From Solea solea (lineage: Eukaryota; Chordata; Actinopteri; Pleuronectiformes; Soleidae), in the NCBI RefSeq assembly GCF_958295425.1, contig NC_081153.1:1913113-1977112 (forward strand): 64,000 nucleotides of DNA, read 5' to 3'. Shown piece after piece: positions 1 to 10,440 of this stretch. Every line of letters begins with the position of its first letter. The first letter of the stretch is position 1. The notes below the pieces were generated by a model. That model made no database searches and was not told the DNA's origin. It saw only the letters and a program-made list of their open reading frames with translations. A program made the translations under genes and the position numbers.

Positions 1-40
1 AGCAGCAGCGGCCCGGATGTGAAGGACAAACCCGGGGACA
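1..40 (+). CDS. Candidate 3' end of a host exon (partial)
   Basis: The first 40 bases are GC-rich and open in the frame that starts at base 1, reading SSSGPDVKDKPGD plus one extra base. They run directly into GTGAGT at 41-46, a strong splice-donor match, and low-complexity sequence follows at once. This fits the tail of an exon (phase 1) whose start lies left of the window. A second frame is also open, so the reading frame is not proven. I do not recognise the peptide, and no clearly matching downstream exon is visible. It could also be chance. Confidence 0.3.
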
Positions 41-327
41 GTGAGTGAGAGACAGCGCAACACATTCACCTTCACCGGGGGGGAGACAGGGTCCAACAGG
101 AGGAGACATGAGAGGAATTGACTCACTGTTCTCAGGAGCTGGACTCTCTTCTTCTTCTCCTCCTCCTTCTCTTCTTCTTTCCTCTCTCCGCGTCTTGTGT
201 CCGTGCGCCACGATCCATCCATCCATCCTCCGCTGGACATTTCCTGCGGCAGAAACAGCCCCGCTATCGATTGTCAGTGATGCGGGATACAGACGTCCTC
301 CTCGGGATGAAACCAACACATATCACG

Positions 328-497
328 TCCTTCTCTCTCTCTCTTTGTCTGTCTCTCTTTCTGTCTGTCTGTCTCTCTCCTCCTTCTGTCTCCTTCTCTG
401 TCTCTGTTCTCAGCGGATGAAAACACACACACACACACACACACAGTTTGGATCTTTTTCCTCCTTCACTCAGTGAGGCTACATGTTGCTGACTGCT

Positions 498-534
<37 letters not shown>

Positions 535-544
535 CCCTCTCTCG

Positions 545-575
<31 letters not shown>

Positions 576-660
576 GTTACTTTGTTAAAATTCAGTATGT
601 ACGCTCCGTCACCTAGCAACCTCCCTCCCTCCCTCCCTCTCCCTCTCTCTCTCTCTCTCA
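328..660. repeat. CT-rich and CA microsatellites
   Basis: CT/CTGT-rich tract at 328-410, (AC)n at 423-447, (CT)n at about 499-575 and CCCT/CT at 620-660. Short open frames across them are low-complexity artefacts. Confidence 0.9.
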
Positions 661-857
661 TCACTTCCTCGCGACACGTGTTGAATGCTAAACAAACTTG
701 TCTACAGTGAGATGTGTTGTTTATTTATTTTTATCTTTTCCTACAAATGTTTTTTTCTTTGATTCATTCTTCACCTTCTCCATCCACCTCTTCCTCATCC
801 CTCCATCTCCCAGGGACTGATGCAAAAGAACACACCTGAGTGACCTTAAAGTCACAG
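661..857. other. No gene seen
   Basis: Pyrimidine-rich single-copy-looking sequence with no coding signal that I can support. Confidence 0.4.
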
Positions 858-2325
858 TTCACTAAGTCTAAGGCCGTTTCTCAATACTCAAGTAAGCAAG
901 TATGTACTTGCTTACTTGGGAAGTATATACTTGAGAAGTACGCTGAGAGTATATACTTGCCAAGTACGGGAGTACACAAGTATGTGGTTGTTTCTCAATA
1001 CTCAAGTATGCAAGTGTGTATGTATTGTTCTGCTGCAGCCTCATTAGCGCCACCTAAGGTGTTGATAAATGAACATATGAAATACTTTTAATAAATGCAT
1101 ATATGTTGTTATTATTTTTACATTTCAAATATTTAACTTCATTTATTAATTTATTTCTATTAAAATATACAATACAAATAATACAATGTGGAAAATAGAT
1201 ATATTACAGCATTGTAGAGTAGTATATATATATATATATACATATATGTATGACATATATGTACTTGTACAAATATATACTTATATATATAATACATAAT
1301 TGAATTGAATTGAATTGAATACTACTCTACATACTATACTATACATATCTAATATTTACATATTATATTTAAATACAGATACAATGACTGTGCGACTTTA
1401 ATATAAACCTAACATTCAAAGCTAAAATAAATAAAACATTAACAATATACAAACCTTCAAACTTTCAGGTCAAAACGTTTCCATAAAAAACAAAATAACA
1501 CGTCAACAACAAATCTATGGATCACACCGAGCATCTAATGACAGCGATGTCTGAGGCAGCGGATCATTTCATCAGGACAGGCCGAGGTAACGCTGCTCTG
1601 TGCCGGGCACAGTGAGCGCCGAGCGCCCGCAGAGGCGGAGCTGATCACCTCCGACAAACGTCGCTGCCAAACTATAAATACGTCATATCTTCATACACAA
1701 ACCACATGTTTGAATTCTAAATGACTCATTTCTCGCCTCAAATGATGTTAAAACTTTGTTCCGGGACACAGAAAAATATTTATTTCAGATTTATATTTCT
1801 ATTATTTGCTGCTATGCTCCGCCGAAATGTATTCTGGGATACATGGCCATCCCAAGTACGCTTAAGTCACCTCCGATGCATACTTGGTAAAAATGGGCGG
1901 AGCGAGAACACTTCCGGGTTTGAGAACCGTCCTCGCTGTTCGCTTACTTGAGAATTGGAACAGCCCTTGGACTGAGGCTGATGAAGTTTTCACAAGTACG
2001 GGAGTACGCAAGTACGCTCAAGTACGCACAAGTATGGATATTGAGAAACGGCCAGAGTCTAAGAGTCTTTATCTCACTGTGAGACAGACAACAGGAAACT
2101 GAAGTTTGTGAAACACCAAAGTCCAGAGAGGGGACACAGGAGCTGCTGGTCCTCTGCTGCCTCGTGTGGTCACTTTGTGTCACTGAAGTTAATGTATTCG
2201 TAGGTTTTCAAAGCTGAACTCATAAAATAAGACATGGAGGCAGCAGTCCTGTGTGTGTGATGTTAAAATCACTGATTTTCTCTCTGGACTTTGGTGTGGG
2301 AGAGTGAGTGGGTTTATGAGTGGCA
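858..2325 (+). mobile_element. Palindromic MITE, copy 1 (split by another transposon)
   Basis: The piece at about 858-872 matches the left end of the family (TAAGTCTAAG). The body resumes at 2056 with TCTTTATCTCACTG, followed by the left-arm blocks (CAGGAAACTGAAGTTTGT; GAGCTGCTGGTCCTCTGCTG) and the mirrored right arm to GGGAGAGTGAGTGG near 2318. It is in the forward orientation, with TGGTCACTTTGTGTCACTG in the left arm. The DNA element at 873-2055 interrupts it. Thirteen related copies lie elsewhere in the window. No transposase is encoded. Confidence 0.75.
873..2055. mobile_element. Non-autonomous DNA transposon with TIRs, nested in MITE copy 1
   Basis: The left end reads GGCCGTTTCTCAATA (872-886) and the right end is its inverse, TATTGAGAAACGGCC (2039-2053). 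Inside both ends are many short CAAGTA/TACTTG repeats (885-1020 and 1990-2035). The 8-mer AGTCTAAG lies at 865-872 and again at 2056-2063, as a target-site duplication would; eight bases is typical of the hAT superfamily. The TIR ends do not line up perfectly with that duplication, so the superfamily is uncertain. The AT-rich interior encodes no recognisable transposase. A second internal terminus-like copy lies at 988-1015. Confidence 0.75.
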
Positions 2326-2420
2326 CTATTTAACAGAATGTGTCATAAAGTTCACAATAAAAACATATTTATGATGAAAATGAATGTATAAAAATATTGA
2401 AGTATAACTTGATTTCGGGT

Positions 2421-2575
2421 GTGGGTGTGTGTGTGTGGAGGGGGAAATAAATAACGTGATTTTTATTCTCGCACGTTCAAAAATCTTTTTTCGAAAATTG
2501 AAAAATCTTTGTCATTTTAAGACAGAATCTGATTCTGGTTCTGATGTGATTGTGTGTGTGTGTGTGTGTGTGTGC

Positions 2576-2606
<31 letters not shown>

Positions 2607-2744
2607 GAGGGGGAAATAAATAACGTGATTTTTATTCTCGCACGTTCAAAAATCTTTTTTCGAAAATTGAAAAATCTTTGTCATTTTAAGACAGAATCTG
2701 ATTCTGGTTCTGATGTGATTGTGTGTGTGTGTGTGTGTGTGTGC

Positions 2745-2775
<31 letters not shown>

Positions 2776-2885
2776 GAGGGGGAAATAAATAACGTGATTT
2801 TTATTCCCGCACGTTCAAAAATCTTTTTTAGAAAACTGAAAAATCTTTGTCATTTTACGACAGAATCTGATTCTGGTTCTGATGT

Positions 2886-2926
<41 letters not shown>

Positions 2927-2935
2927 CTGTTGAAC
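2421..2935. repeat. 169-bp VNTR, three units
   Basis: GGAGGGGGAAATAAATAACG occurs at 2437, 2606 and 2775, an exact 169-bp period. Each unit holds a TG-rich block plus about 110 bp of unique sequence (TTTTTATTC, GATTCTGGTTCTGATGTG). Units 1 and 2 are nearly identical; unit 3 differs at several bases. Confidence 0.95.
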
Positions 2936-3029
2936 ACTGAGTCAGGAAACAGAGGATGAATCTCGTCACAGAAACGACACCAATGACCAACGACTCATCC
3001 ATTAAAGCTTGTGTCCTCCTGTGTCCTCT

Positions 3030-3906
3030 CAGCACAAGTCCATCATAGGTGCATAACTCTCCTGCACATCTGTTATAAGGCTGATTTTCCTGTCTCCAAG
3101 ATTGTCTTCAGTTGCTTCAGTGTGTCATTTTCTGTTTTATGTCCTCAAGGCTCATGTCCTGTACCTCGTGCATCGTCACTGACAAAACTCTGTTTACATA
3201 TGTTTCCACATACTCGTTATTCTCTGGTAAAGGAAAGTCCAGCGTTGGACTTTCCAACACTGTGTTCTATCTTGTCGTCATATGGTTGCAGTATCAAACC
3301 AAGTCTTTGTATTCAAGGTGGTGACAGTGTTGCTTTCTCTGGGTTGAACATGTAAATGGGGTAAAGGGGTTTGTGGTCTGTTTGCAGAGGAAACTTTCCT
3401 CCCCACAAGTAGGTTCTAAAATGTTCTACAGGCCATACACATCCTAAAGCCTCACGTTCTATATGAGAATAGCGGCGTTCTGTTGGAGTCAATGAACGGC
3501 TCGCATAGGCTATTGGCTTGTTCTGTCCATCCGACTGGGTCTGTAGCAAAACTGCACCTAGTCCTACCGGGCTTGCTTCACTGATGACTACTGTGGGTGC
3601 TAGTTTAAAGTAGGCCGGGCATGGCTCACTCAACAATGCTTCTTTCATTGCTTGGAATGATCTCTCTGTTTCACTTGTCCACTCCCACACTTGTTCTTTT
3701 CTAGTCAGCTTCCCTAGTGGTTCTGACAAGTTTGTGTAGTTTGGTATGAATTTCATCAAAAATGCACAGGTGCCCAGGAATGAGCGCAGTAGCTGGACGT
3801 TCTCAGGTCTGGGTGCTTTGGAGACGGCCTCCACCTTTCTTGGATCTGGTTTGATTCCTTCAGCAGTGATTACATGTCCAAGTATCCCGATCTGTTGTAG
3901 TCCAAA
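3030..3906 (-). pseudogene. Gypsy pol remnant: RT end, RNase H and connection domain
   Basis: On the minus strand the remnant starts with GILGHVITAEGIKPDPRKVE, the usual end of a Gypsy RT. It continues through LRSFLGTCAFLMKFIPNY (thumb) and KPIAYASRSLTPTERRYSHIE with TDHKPL (RNase H). Frame breaks follow, then QPYDDKIEHSVGKSN and NNEYVETYVNRVLSVTMHEV, which correspond to the conserved RLQPYD...PGK and EEYV stretches after RNase H. The expected DAS at the RNase H start reads SEAS. No integrase is recognisable beyond it. The L2 insertion at 3907-5297 separates it from the rest of the RT. Confidence 0.85.
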
Positions 3907-5297
3907 GATTCAATTCAATTAAATTTTATTTGTATAGTGCCAAATCATAACATACATTATCTCAAGGCTCTGTACATAGACAAGATCAAGGAGAGCAGAG
4001 AAACACAACAGTTTACACAATGAGCAAACACTAGGCATCAGTGGAGAGAAAAAACTCCCTCTTAACAGAAGAAGAAATCTCTGACAGAACCAGACTCAGA
4101 GATGTGCGGTCATCTGCCTCGACCGATCGGGGTGAAAGGAAAATGGGGGACAGTGGAGAGGTGGGGGACAGAAAGGGGGGAGAGAAAGGACAAGAGGGAG
4201 ATGAGGTAGAGACAGAAGAGAGAGAGAGACCAGGAGCAGATACACAACAACTGTATCAAGTTACAAGTTTATACAGTCAATGATATTGACTATTAATTAT
4301 AGCACAATAATAATGGTGATGATATGTATGATATGGATAGCCTCGAAAACTGGATCTGGATCCTGCAACCTGCAAGATGAGAATACAGAGAGAGAGAGAG
4401 AGAGGGAAGGAAGGAAGGAAGGAAGGAAGGAAGGAAGGAAAGACACGAACTAGGGAGAGAAAGAGACAAGGTTAATGACATATTAAAAGTCATATTCATA
4501 CCCTGAGTGTGAGAGAGTGAATGTGTGTGCACCACAGGAAAATCCCCCAGCAGTCTAGGTCTATAGCAGCAGAACTAAGAGATGGTCCAGGTTTCCCTGA
4601 ACCAGCTCTAACTATAAGCTTTATCAAAAAGGAAAGTTTTAAGTCTAACTTAAATACAGAGAGAGGCTCCGCCTCCTGAACTGTCATTGGAAGCTGGTTC
4701 CACAGGAGAGGAGGAGCCTGGTAACTGAAGGCTCCGCCTCCCATTCTGCTCTTACGGACTCTGGGAACCACAAGTAAACCTGTATTTTGTGACCTAAGTG
4801 GTCTGTTAGGGTGATAAGGTAAGACTAGGTCTTTCAGGTATGAAGGGGCCTGACCATTAAGTGCTTTGTACGTGAGGAGGAGGAGGATTTTAAATTGAAT
4901 TCTAAACTGTGGGTGGAGCCAGTGTTGAGAAGCTAACACTGGAGTTATATGGTCTCACTTTCTAGTTCTTGTCAGAACTCGTGCTGCAGCATTTTGAATG
5001 AACTGAAGGGTTCTAACAGACTTGTTGGAACATCCTGATAATAAGGAGTTACAGTAATCTAATCTAGATGTAACAAAAGCATGAACTAGTTTTTCAGCAT
5101 CCTGTAAAGAAAGAATGTTTCTAATGTTCATAATGTTCCGCAGGTGGAAGAAGGCTGTTCTGGAAATGAGTTTTATGTGTGAATCAAATGACATTTCCTG
5201 GTCAAAAGTAACTCCAAGGTTCCTCACAGTGGAACTGGAAGCCATGGTGATGTCATCTAAAGTGACAATGTGATCAGAAAGTGTAAAAAAAAAAAAA
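3907..5297 (-). mobile_element. 5'-truncated L2-type LINE inserted in the Gypsy RT
   Basis: On the minus strand this encodes the C-terminal part of an L2-clade reverse transcriptase. It includes VRNLGVTFDQEMSFDSHIK, LVHAFVTSRLDYCNSLLSG and FIQNAAARVLTRTRK (about 4955-5260), then FKILLLLTYKALNGQAPSYL and SRMGGGAFSYQAP (4550-4939) after a small frame break. A 3' UTR follows, with the fish module CAGAACCAGACTCAGAG and an (AGGA)n tract at 4405-4441. The end is an ATTTGTATAGTGCC motif and an (ATTGA)n-like tail (3909-3925). It lies in the same orientation as the host Gypsy element and interrupts it between QRFKDS and the LGHV motif. Confidence 0.85.
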
Positions 5298-5869
5298 CTG
5301 TCCTTGAATCTCTGGAAGACCTGTCTCAGTCTCTGTTCAGGTTGCTCTTCGTTCTCTGAGAATACCACCACATCATCCATGCATCAAACAGTACCAGGCA
5401 TGCCACATAACATAGAGTCCATAGCCTTCTGGGAGGCTTCCGGTGCACTCAATAATCCAAAGGGAACTTTTCTGAAGCGGTAGCACCCTCTGTGTGTGAT
5501 GAACGTTGTTAGTGGTCTGGATTCTGGGGCTAAGTCACACTGCCAGAACCCTTTTCGTGCACCTAGCTTAGCAAACACTTTTGCTCCCTGCACTGCCTGT
5601 AAGATGCTATCTACGGTTGGTACTGGATGTCTTTCCCTGATCACTGCTCTGTTGACTTCTCTCAGGTCTACCCATAGCCTCACTTCTTTTGTGTCTTTCT
5701 TGGGTACAATCAGGATATTAGAAACCCATTCTGATCCTTCATTTACTTCCTCTATCATGTCTTGTTCCAGCATCTTTAAGTGGAGTAGTCTGAGCAAAGG
5801 CAAAAAATCTACAGCATGGATAAACCCATCTGAATCACAGTCAGAAGCATCCTGTACTACTGCTCTCAA
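5298..5869 (-). pseudogene. Gypsy reverse transcriptase remnant
   Basis: The minus-strand translation shows the fingers and palm of a Ty3/Gypsy [57 protein letters not shown] and CMDDVVVF. The first catalytic position, normally Asp in the FxKLD motif, is Gly here ([10 protein letters not shown]). A TGA stop sits in frame just before CMDD (near 5381-5383). The reading then runs to FQRFKDS, where the L2 LINE starts. Upstream it continues into [19 protein letters not shown], normally found after the zinc knuckle, so protease and linker are missing. It is non-functional. Confidence 0.88.
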
Positions 5870-5916
5870 GGGTTTACCTGGTTTTGTCTTTTCTTTCTCT
5901 TTATTCCTGTCCTGTC

Positions 5917-6292
5917 CAGAGCCGGATTAAATAAATGGACTGTACTAGGCAGACTGTATTTTTTGGGCCCCCCTCCATCGATCTTATTTATGAATTGAAA
6001 CCTTTAATCTCCATATTTCAACTTTTCAATAGTTTTTTCATGAATTGACGCCGACTTCATCATACAACAGTGTCACACATAAGTTTGACATGAAATTTCC
6101 TCCGCCGATGGTGCACCGCGACCGACTCTAGATCTGCTTGGAAGGTCTCGGGGTGACTGTCGATCGGAGCAGACCGTCCTCAGAACGCCCTGACAGCGTC
6201 GCGTCATCAGGACGAGGAGCGTAAATCATCTTGAAACGTGAACCAAGTCATTTTTTTTCTTTTTTTTGATTGTCCCCCTGTCTGGGCCCCCT

Positions 6293-6347
<55 letters not shown>

Positions 6348-6419
6348 ATGATGTGTTGTTGCAATAGTAATCTGTTACTAGGCATGTGCCTAGTTTGCCT
6401 TTGCGTTAATCCGGCTCTG
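5917..6419. mobile_element. hAT-type MITE in the Gypsy element
   Basis: Perfect 14-bp terminal inverted repeats, CAGAGCCGGATTAA (5917-5930) and TTAATCCGGCTCTG (6406-6419), with the CAGNG start typical of hAT. Flanking 8-mers GTCCTGTC and CTTGTGTC agree at 5 of 8 bases, a degraded target-site duplication. The interior carries GGGCCCCC motifs near both ends and no open frame of note. It interrupts the Gypsy sequence between the zinc knuckle and the RT leader. Confidence 0.88.
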
Positions 6420-7222
6420 CTTGTGTCACTGTTATTTTCTGCTTGTGCTTTCTTTTTCTTCTTGAAACACATGCGTGCATAATGTCCTGTTTTCTGACAG
6501 AAAAGACACGTCGCTTGCTGTGTGACTGTTCATCCCGCAGCTGTAACACTGGGCGTCGCCGCCGGCTTGCTCGTGGCTGCCTTTTCCTCCTCGCGTCGTC
6601 GCAGCTTTCCGGCTGCAATCTGTGCGCGCACTCTTCTTGGTGAAATGAACGTGGTTATCCTCGCTCTCCGTGAAAAGCTTAGATTCTGTTTCTTGGATGC
6701 TGCCTCAGAAGCTCTCGCAGTCGACAGCGCAACAACTTGTCGCGCAGCTTTTTCATGGCACATTTATCTACTATCTGATCTCGTATCACGTCGTTCTCCA
6801 GTGCGCCAAAATCACATGATTCTGCCAGTTCTTTCAAAGCATTCACAAAAGCGTCTACTGTCTCATCTGAGCACGACAGTTCTCCATGGAGTGAAATATG
6901 CGTCCAGAGCGTCCACAGTTTGTGCATATGTACCTTTATTTCCCCGTAGATTATGCAAATCCTCTGTGTAGGCGCTCCTATACAATGCAACAGAGCGACT
7001 CTCCTCACTGAATCTTGTCCCACTGGCAACTTGGAAACAGCTGTACGAGTCCTTCCACAGGTTACACTCCGTGAATAAACAGATGCTCCGAGGTTCAGTT
7101 AGTGGAGGGCAGCTGGGTCCTGGTACAGCTCTGCTGTTTTGGTCCCACTTTTCTGCACGGTCGTCCGAGACTGATCCTCCTTTGTCTCCGGGTCCCTGGT
7201 CAAACCGTCTCCTCGTCGCCAA
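6420..7222 (-). pseudogene. Gypsy gag remnant with zinc knuckle
   Basis: The minus strand shows capsid-like gag: PPLTEPRSICLFTECN, TVDALDAYFTPW, then ETVDAFVNALKELAESCDFG with IRDQIVDKC. These are hallmarks of vertebrate Gypsy gag, but they lie in different frames, so at least two frameshifts have occurred. Near 6440-6565 there is a nucleocapsid region with one degraded knuckle (CYSCGMNSH) and one intact CCHC knuckle, CLFCQKTGHYARMC, followed by a lysine-rich run. The start lies close to the primer-binding-like site, as expected for gag. Confidence 0.85.
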
Positions 7223-7223
7223 A

Positions 7224-7321
7224 TGTTGTGCTGTTTAAAATAAGCAGTCCTTTAGTTCAGTTTTATGTTTACTTTATTAACACTGCTCTCGCGATATCTT
7301 AGTATTAACTATACTACAACA
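7224..7321 (-). repeat. Candidate short or internally deleted LTR
   Basis: It begins TGTTGT (7224-7229) and ends ACAACA (7316-7321), a 6-bp inverted TG...CA terminus. Read on the minus strand it contains an AATAAA polyadenylation signal and is followed after two bases by TGGCGACGAG, a plausible primer-binding site. At 98 bp it is short for an LTR, so it may be deleted or the left limit may be wrong. Confidence 0.45.
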
Positions 7322-7589
7322 GGTTTTTGCAACAAAGACCGTTGTACTTGGTGGCTGCCTCTCCACGTGCGGCTGAAAAGTCGTTCACTCGTGTATTGAT
7401 TCATGAAACCTGCAGGTTTGTAAAGGTCAAAGGTCAAAGAACGGAGGAGAAAACCTCAGGTGTTTGTTATCGATCAGCGAGAGAAGAAGCTCAAGCAGCT
7501 CTTTCCCCCGAAAACTGGAATTCACCAAACACAAGTCACAGTTTGTGTCATGAACAACAAACACAATGTGTGTTCCAAACAAAGCATTT

Positions 7590-7881
7590 AGTGTGTGCGT
7601 GTGTGTGTGTGAGTGCGTGTGTGTGTGCGTGTGTGTGTGTGAGTGCGTGCGTGTGTGTGTGAGTGCGTGTGTGTGTGTGAGTGCGTGTGTGAGTGAGTGC
7701 GTGTGTGTGCGTGTGTGTGTGTGTGAGTGAGTGAGTATGTGCATGTGTGTGTGTGTGTGTGTGTGTGCGTGTGTGTGTGTGAGAGTGCTTGTGTGCGTGT
7801 GTGTGTGTGTGAGTGAGTATGTGCATGTGTGCGTGTGTGTGTGTGAGTGAGTGAGTATGTGCATGTGTGCATGTGTGTGTG

Positions 7882-7913
<32 letters not shown>

Positions 7914-8154
7914 AGTGCGTGTGAGTGAGTACGTGCATGTGTGTGTGTGTGCGTGTGTGTGAGTGCGTGTGTGCGTGTGTGTGTGAGTGAGTGCGTGTGT
8001 GTGAGTGAGTGAGTGCGTGCGTGTGTGTGTGTGAGTGAGTGAGTGCGTGTGTGTGTGTGTGCGTGTGTGTGTGTGTGAGTGCGTGCGCGTGTGCGTGCGT
8101 GTGTGTGTGAGTGCGTGTGTGCGTGCGCGTGTGTGTGAGTGCGTGTGTGTGTGA
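7590..8154. repeat. Compound (GT)n array with GTGAGTGA and GTGCGT variants
   Basis: About 565 bp of GT dinucleotides interspersed with GTGCGT, GTGAGTGA and GTATGTGCAT. The open frames on both strands (polyTH, polyCV) are artefacts. Confidence 0.95.
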
Positions 8155-8435
8155 CTAATGAATAAGAGCATCACATAAGCAGGAGCTAATCCCACAGCAG
8201 CATATTTATCATCCTGAACATTTAGACAGCAAAGTCAAAACAGTGTATTGAACAAAACAGGGAAATGAATAGTGTTGGAGCGGAGCCACTGCAAACATAA
8301 ATGCTTTCCTGCCCTATTTCTCTGGATTACAATGAACAAATTACCACAATATTGGTTTAGAAAATGCTACGTTAACACTTTAAATACCACCGTACTGTAT
8401 CAGGGAGACTTTTTAATGTCAAAATTATTATTGTT

Positions 8436-8795
8436 ATTAGCCACTTAACAAAAGTCTACGATATCTTTGGAACGTGTTTGCAACGTTATCTCACTGTTAC
8501 ACAGACTTCTCCAAGGAAACGAAAAACAAAAAGTTTGTAAATCACTCACTCTCACACACCAAAGCCCACAGAGAAAATCACACTCACACACACACACACA
8601 CACAGGAGCTGCTGGTCCTCTGCTGCCTCCATCACTAAGTTCTCCTGTGATTTTCTCTCTGGGCTTTGGTGCGGGAGATTAAGCGCTTTTACAAAGTGAC
8701 ACAAACTCAATTTTCCAGCTGGAGAAGTCTTTTTTTTTAATGATGAGATAAAGCAGTGAACATATTCTTCAGATACTGTAGACTCAGATGACACA
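8436..8795 (-). mobile_element. Palindromic MITE, copy 2
   Basis: Left end ATTAGCCACTTAAC at 8436, then AAAGTCTACGATATCTT, TTATCTCACTGTTACACAGAC, CACTCACTCTC, ACCAAAGCCCACAGAG and (CA)n at 8581-8604. The centre is shortened, and the mirrored right arm reads GATTTTCTCTCTGGGCTTTG. It fades near 8795. Confidence 0.8.
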
Positions 8796-10440
8796 GGGTT
8801 TATGAGGTAAGTGTTTACAGAAAACCTCAGTCTGTAACTTATTGTTATTGTACTTTTAATGATGTTGTATACACCAGGGATACTTCTTTATCTGATACTG
8901 TAGGAATGTCATTTTACAGGAACACTCATGAGACGACAGTAATTATTCAGAGGTTATTAATCCTCAAATGTTCAAATATTAACGAAAGTAAAGGCAGATT
9001 TGAAACTGCTGTGTTTGCCTCGCAGAACGGAGCCCAAACACGAGCCGGGCCAAAGCAAACAGAGGCCGATTCTCAGGATCCTTCATCATCACGGTAAAGT
9101 CACCTCAGAAAGAAGCTCTGATGTAGGTTTAGATCGTCACTGATGGAGGGTTCATGTGGACTGACGTGCAGCACACTCTTGTCTTTGCATCATCATCAGT
9201 GACGATTGTCCCTGAACTCATCATCACCTCAGCTGACGAGCAGTTTTAAATGATGTCACGTTTTTGCAACTGTCACTAAGAAATGAGATATTACACCATT
9301 TTGATGTTTGAATTATGGTGATTTTCCATCACAGCAGGTGATTATTAATATTATTTGATGAAATGTGACAAAGTAAATGATGATGATTAAACCTTGATGC
9401 CAAAACACAAACATCTACTTTATTTACTGTGTTTTTACTAAAAAATAAAGGTCTTTAACTTTAATTAAAGAATGCATGAGTAAACTGAAAAATGTCATTC
9501 TTTGAATTCATATTGACAAAAACATGTTTTTTGTGTGTGCTTATAAGTCACATCTCACTTTTATTCTTTGTTCTCTGCTTTTTACATACACCTGCTACAT
9601 CCTGTACTTTTTCATTTCGTCTCTTATATTCCTTCAGATGTTTATTCAAATATTAGTGTTTTCTCACTGTGTTTCTTCACTTCTGTTACGTTTGGTTTGT
9701 TTGTTCCATGTGAGTTTGGTTCACTGTAAAAAAAAAAAAAAAAAATTCAAATATGTGCAGACAACATGACTTTTTTAAGTGTTAAACCCTTTGAGTGGCA
9801 ACACGTTGTATGAAAAGTCTGATGTCATTAGATTATATTAAAAGTTAATCATCCAGAGAAACAATAGTCAAAAAGGTCAAAGTTACATTTACTTTACAGC
9901 CTCAGTTACGACCAAAATATGATCAATCTATTTAATATGGTGCCTCGTGTAGTTTGTGTTTGTGTCTCGTACAAAGAAGATTCACCTCAGGTTATTTTGC
10001 ACTAATAACAAAAATCTAGTCGCACGAGAGAAATAAGAAACACAATAACTGCACAAATCTAAATCTCTAAAACAGCAGAACAAACGAGTGCTGAGTAATT
10101 TAATATGCTAAAAAGAGACTTTTCACATGATATTCTCCTGCTCCAGTGGAAGTACAGACATATCATAGAATTCAGTTTATGTTGTTATACTTTACAGATT
10201 CAGGTAAATTCAAACTTTTATTTAAATGGATTGATTGATAATTTTTAATTACAACACTTGAAGTGAACCAATAAAACAAGGCAACAGCAGGATGTGAGTA
10301 ATGTCAGCCTCACACAAACCCCAGAAAACTCTGCCTCTTGACCTCATCAGTGACCGGAATAAATCATTAATCACGGCATCAGAAATGTAGGAAATTCAGT
10401 TTCAGTCTCTCACTGTGTTTGTCTGCTAGGATGTTGGATC
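8796..10440. other. No gene supported; possible 68-bp exon at 9026-9093
   Basis: Mostly AT-rich sequence with a poly-A run at 9729-9746. At 9006-9025 there is a pyrimidine-rich stretch ending CAG; 9026-9093 is GC-rich and open in all three frames, and it is followed by GTAAAG. This could be a small internal exon, but nothing else supports it. Confidence 0.3.

Larger units (their letters stand above)
3030..7321 (-). mobile_element. Decayed Ty3/Gypsy LTR retrotransposon, minus strand, with two insertions
   Basis: Read on the minus strand, the order is: candidate LTR edge (7321-7224), primer-binding-like TGGCGACGAG (7221-7212), gag, a zinc knuckle, reverse transcriptase, RNase H and a connecting tail that fades near 3030. 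No aspartic protease is found between the zinc knuckle and the RT, so that segment appears deleted. A hAT-type MITE (5917-6419) and an L2 LINE (3907-5297) are inserted. No second LTR is visible. Frameshifts and stops in every domain show it is inactive. Confidence 0.85.

Noticed and set aside
3030..7321. Endogenous retrovirus
   Set aside because: Gag and RT motifs are of Ty3/Gypsy type and no envelope-like frame is present.
7427..8195. polyTH and polyCV frames over GT/CA arrays, also at 29901-30940
   Set aside because: Dinucleotide repeats translated; no coding evidence.
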